The notes beneath the pieces are model-generated. The model had not been told where the DNA came from, ran no database searches, and saw nothing but the letters and a program-made list of their open reading frames with translations. A program made the translations under genes and the position numbers. This document shows, one piece after another, positions 62,292-64,000 of a stretch of 64,000 nucleotides of DNA; the stretch's first letter is position 1, and each line of letters opens with the position of its first letter. Source of the stretch: Pararobbsia silviterrae (lineage in GTDB: Bacteria > Pseudomonadota > Gammaproteobacteria > Burkholderiales > Burkholderiaceae); contig NZ_RBZU01000010.1 of assembly GCF_003628125.1 (NCBI RefSeq), positions 62,001 through 126,000 on the forward strand, given 5' to 3'.

Positions 62292-63004
62292 TGACCCCGA
62301 CCCTGCTCGCGGTACAAGGCCTGCATGCCTATTACGGCAAAAGTCACATCCTGCAGGGCGTGGACGTGCATGTCGACGAGGGTGAAATCGTAACGCTGCT
62401 GGGCCGTAACGGCGTCGGCCGCTCGACGATGGCCAAGACGATCGTCGGGATGGTCAAGGCGAGCGGATCGGTGCGCTTTCGCGACGAGGAAATTCTCGGC
62501 CGCCGCACGTTCGAGATCGCTCAACTCGGGATCGGCTACGTCCCCGAGAATCGCGATATTTTTCCGGCGCTGACCGTGCGCGAGAACTTGCTGCTCGGTG
62601 CGAAACGCAATCCGCGGCGCGCGACGTTGCGTTGGACCGCGGCCGATATGTACGCTATGTTTCCGCGTTTGAAGGAACGCGAGCACACGCCGGCGGGCGT
62701 ATTATCGGGCGGCGAGCAGCAGATGCTGACGTTATGCCGCACGCTGATGGGCGATCCGGATCTGATCCTCATCGACGAGCCCACGGAAGGGCTCGCGCCC
62801 AAGATCGTCACGCTCGTCGGCGAGTATCTGCAGGCGCTCAAGGCGCGCGGCGTGTCGGTGCTCCTGATCGAGCAGAAGCTCGCGATCGCGCTCGACATCT
62901 CGCAGCGCGTCTATGTCATGGGTCACGGGCATATCGTCTTCGAAGGCACGCCGGCCGAACTCAAGGGCAATGCGCAGATCCGCAAGGAATGGCTCGAAGT
63001 TTAG
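62291..63004 (+). CDS. Liv-type ABC transporter ATPase, LivF group, with Arg in Walker A
   Basis: The 237-residue ATPase has signature LSGGEQQML and Walker B LILIDEPTEGLAP, but Walker A reads GRNGVGRST: the invariant Lys is Arg44 (codon CGC 62420-62422). That change normally cripples ATP hydrolysis, so the LivG-type partner may supply the working site. I have seen Arg in some Burkholderia LivF proteins, so it may be a subfamily trait. It begins within the stop of the LivG-type gene (TGATG). Confidence 0.9.
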   Translation: MTPTLLAVQGLHAYYGKSHILQGVDVHVDEGEIVTLLGRNGVGRSTMAKTIVGMVKASGSVRFRDEEILGRRTFEIAQLGIGYVPENRDIFPALTVRENLLLGAKRNPRRATLRWTAADMYAMFPRLKEREHTPAGVLSGGEQQMLTLCRTLMGDPDLILIDEPTEGLAPKIVTLVGEYLQALKARGVSVLLIEQKLAIALDISQRVYVMGHGHIVFEGTPAELKGNAQIRKEWLEV

Positions 63005-63023
63005 GGTGAGCGGAGGGAACAGG

Positions 63024-63509
63024 ATGTCGGCACGCGAGATCGTCGTCGATTTGCGATTACAGGAATTGACGTTGCTTGAAGACGGTCGAGTGCGCTGCGC
63101 ATTTCCCGTATCGAGCGCGGCGAACGGTCCCGGCGAGCAGATGGGTTCGGGATGCACGCCGCGCGGCCTGCACGTCGCGCGCATGTTGATCGGCCACGGC
63201 CTTCCTTCAGGGTCCGTGTTCGTCGCGCGCCGTGCAACGGGCGAGGTGTACTCCGACCAGCTTGGACTGCAATACCCGGGACGGGACTGGATGCTGTCTC
63301 GCATCGTCTGGTTGCAGGGCTGCGAGCCCGAACGGAATCGATTCGGCGACGTCGACACGCTGCGCCGCTTTATCTACATCCACGGATGTCCGGACACGGA
63401 ACCGATGGGCACGCCCGCGTCTCGTGGCTGCATTCGAATGCGAAACGACGACATCATCGCGTTGTTCGATCAGTTGGCGCCGGGCATCTCCGTGCGCATC
63501 CACGAATAA
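63024..63509 (+). CDS. L,D-transpeptidase (YkuD) without signal peptide
   Basis: The 161-residue protein has the YkuD active-site block IHGCPDTEPMGTPASRGCIR (His, then catalytic Cys in SRGCIRM). These enzymes cross-link peptidoglycan or attach lipoproteins in the periplasm. No signal peptide or membrane helix is visible from ATG 63024, which has GGAGGG upstream. The frame extends further upstream but only into the LivF-group gene. It follows that gene by 19 bases and is probably co-transcribed. Confidence 0.82.
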   Translation: MSAREIVVDLRLQELTLLEDGRVRCAFPVSSAANGPGEQMGSGCTPRGLHVARMLIGHGLPSGSVFVARRATGEVYSDQLGLQYPGRDWMLSRIVWLQGCEPERNRFGDVDTLRRFIYIHGCPDTEPMGTPASRGCIRMRNDDIIALFDQLAPGISVRIHE

Positions 63510-63660
63510 GGTTTTCGGATCGGGCCGTCCTCGCCGCGCGACGTCCGCTCGGCTTCGTCAACATCGAGCCGACGCGACGCGCTTAAAAGCAGCGATATTG
63601 ATGCGTGTCGCGCATCGCGCCACACGCCTGTCGCAGTCGAGCACATGCGCTTTCTCGTCG

Positions 63661-64000
63661 TCACGACGACCCACCGGAAAAACCAAGCGCATTGGGTGTT
63701 GAGCGATCGCTCGACTGAGGCGACACGCGGTCAGTCAGGGTGACGCAAACGCCTGACTCCGCAGATTCCCGGACCGCCAGCGTTGCTTGAAGTGTCTTCG
63801 TCGCGTCGAAGCCATCGATCAGCGGCGTCTCGTCTCCGCGTATCACGGCCGCGAAGTGACGCATTTGTTCGATGTACGGATTGGCGCGTGCGACCGGCAC
63901 CGTTTCGCTTTCCATCGCATGATGCCAGCCACGTTCGCCGGGATAGCGCCACATGCGCAACGTAGGCAGTGCAATCGATGCGTCGGTCCCACACAAGAAA
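63661..64000 (-). CDS. Gfo/Idh/MocA-family oxidoreductase, C-terminal part
   Basis: The gene is cut by the window edge; the last 112 or so residues are visible. They match the end of the Gfo/Idh/MocA C-terminal domain: NPYIEQMRHFAAVIRGDETPLIDGFDATKTLQATLAVRESAESG in pattern, followed by a short variable tail. Such enzymes are NAD(P)-dependent sugar or polyol dehydrogenases. The N-terminal Rossmann domain lies outside the window. Confidence 0.8.
   Translation of the reverse strand, partial: FLCGTDASIALPTLRMWRYPGERGWHHAMESETVPVARANPYIEQMRHFAAVIRGDETPLIDGFDATKTLQATLAVRESAESGVCVTLTDRVSPQSSDRSTPNALGFSGGSS

Overview
This is a GC-rich (roughly 63% by eye) chromosomal window. Its gene families, CG-rich codon use and gene orders point to Burkholderia sensu lato or a close relative in the Burkholderiaceae. 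Examples are the DUF3348-DUF802-OmpA-DUF2894 block, an SfnB-type acyl-CoA dehydrogenase pair and a WXXGXW protein. I see no rRNA, tRNA, CRISPR array, insertion sequence or integrase. Only the left edge, with an Abi-like HEPN gene, has an accessory flavour.

Layout. 0-9.7 kb: Abi-like protein, DMT exporter with a His-rich tail, di-haem peroxidase, HAD hydrolase, MipA-type porin, three small membrane or secreted proteins, and a PmrA/QseB-like two-component system behind a perfect PmrA-type box. 9.7-14.1 kb: four-gene block with a MotA/ExbB-like coiled-coil protein and a MotB/OmpA-like partner (ZorAB-like stator architecture). 14.1-24 kb: autotransporter, phosphoesterase, metY, a CIRCE-controlled groES-groEL pair and an SGNH hydrolase. 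24-34.3 kb: a D-2-hydroxyacid dehydrogenase followed by a sulfur region. The latter has an organosulfur-oxidation operon (two SfnB-like flavoproteins plus a DszA/NtaA-like monooxygenase) facing a family 2A encapsulin operon (rhodanese, serine acetyltransferase, XRE regulator, encapsulin shell, cysteine desulfurase cargo). 34.5-39.6 kb: TetR regulator with its target dehydrogenase, NHL lipoprotein, Cys-rich secreted protein and a divergent SDR. 39.6-47.7 kb: eight-gene operon with acireductone dioxygenase, FGGY kinase, sugar ABC importer, MtnB and MtnC, read as methylthiopentose salvage. 48-63.5 kb: HD hydrolase, YnfA, and a nitrogen-scavenging region. That region holds an AraC regulator fused to an acetamidase/formamidase, a stand-alone paralogous amidase, an amino-acid ABC importer with fused permease and ATPase, an amidohydrolase, a Liv-type ABC transporter and an L,D-transpeptidase. 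The right edge cuts a Gfo/Idh/MocA oxidoreductase.

How it fits together (inference). Sulfur is the recurring theme: sulfone or sulfonate oxidation releases sulfur, MetY and EpsC build homocysteine and O-acetylserine, the encapsulin-desulfurase compartment probably stores sulfur, and the mtn operon recycles the methylthio group of imported methylthio-sugars. The right-hand third appears devoted to importing and hydrolysing amides and related nitrogen compounds. The most unusual items are the AraC-amidase fusion, the ZorAB-like stator block without Zorya effectors, and the methylthio-sugar operon in which an FGGY kinase could replace MtnK and MtnA.
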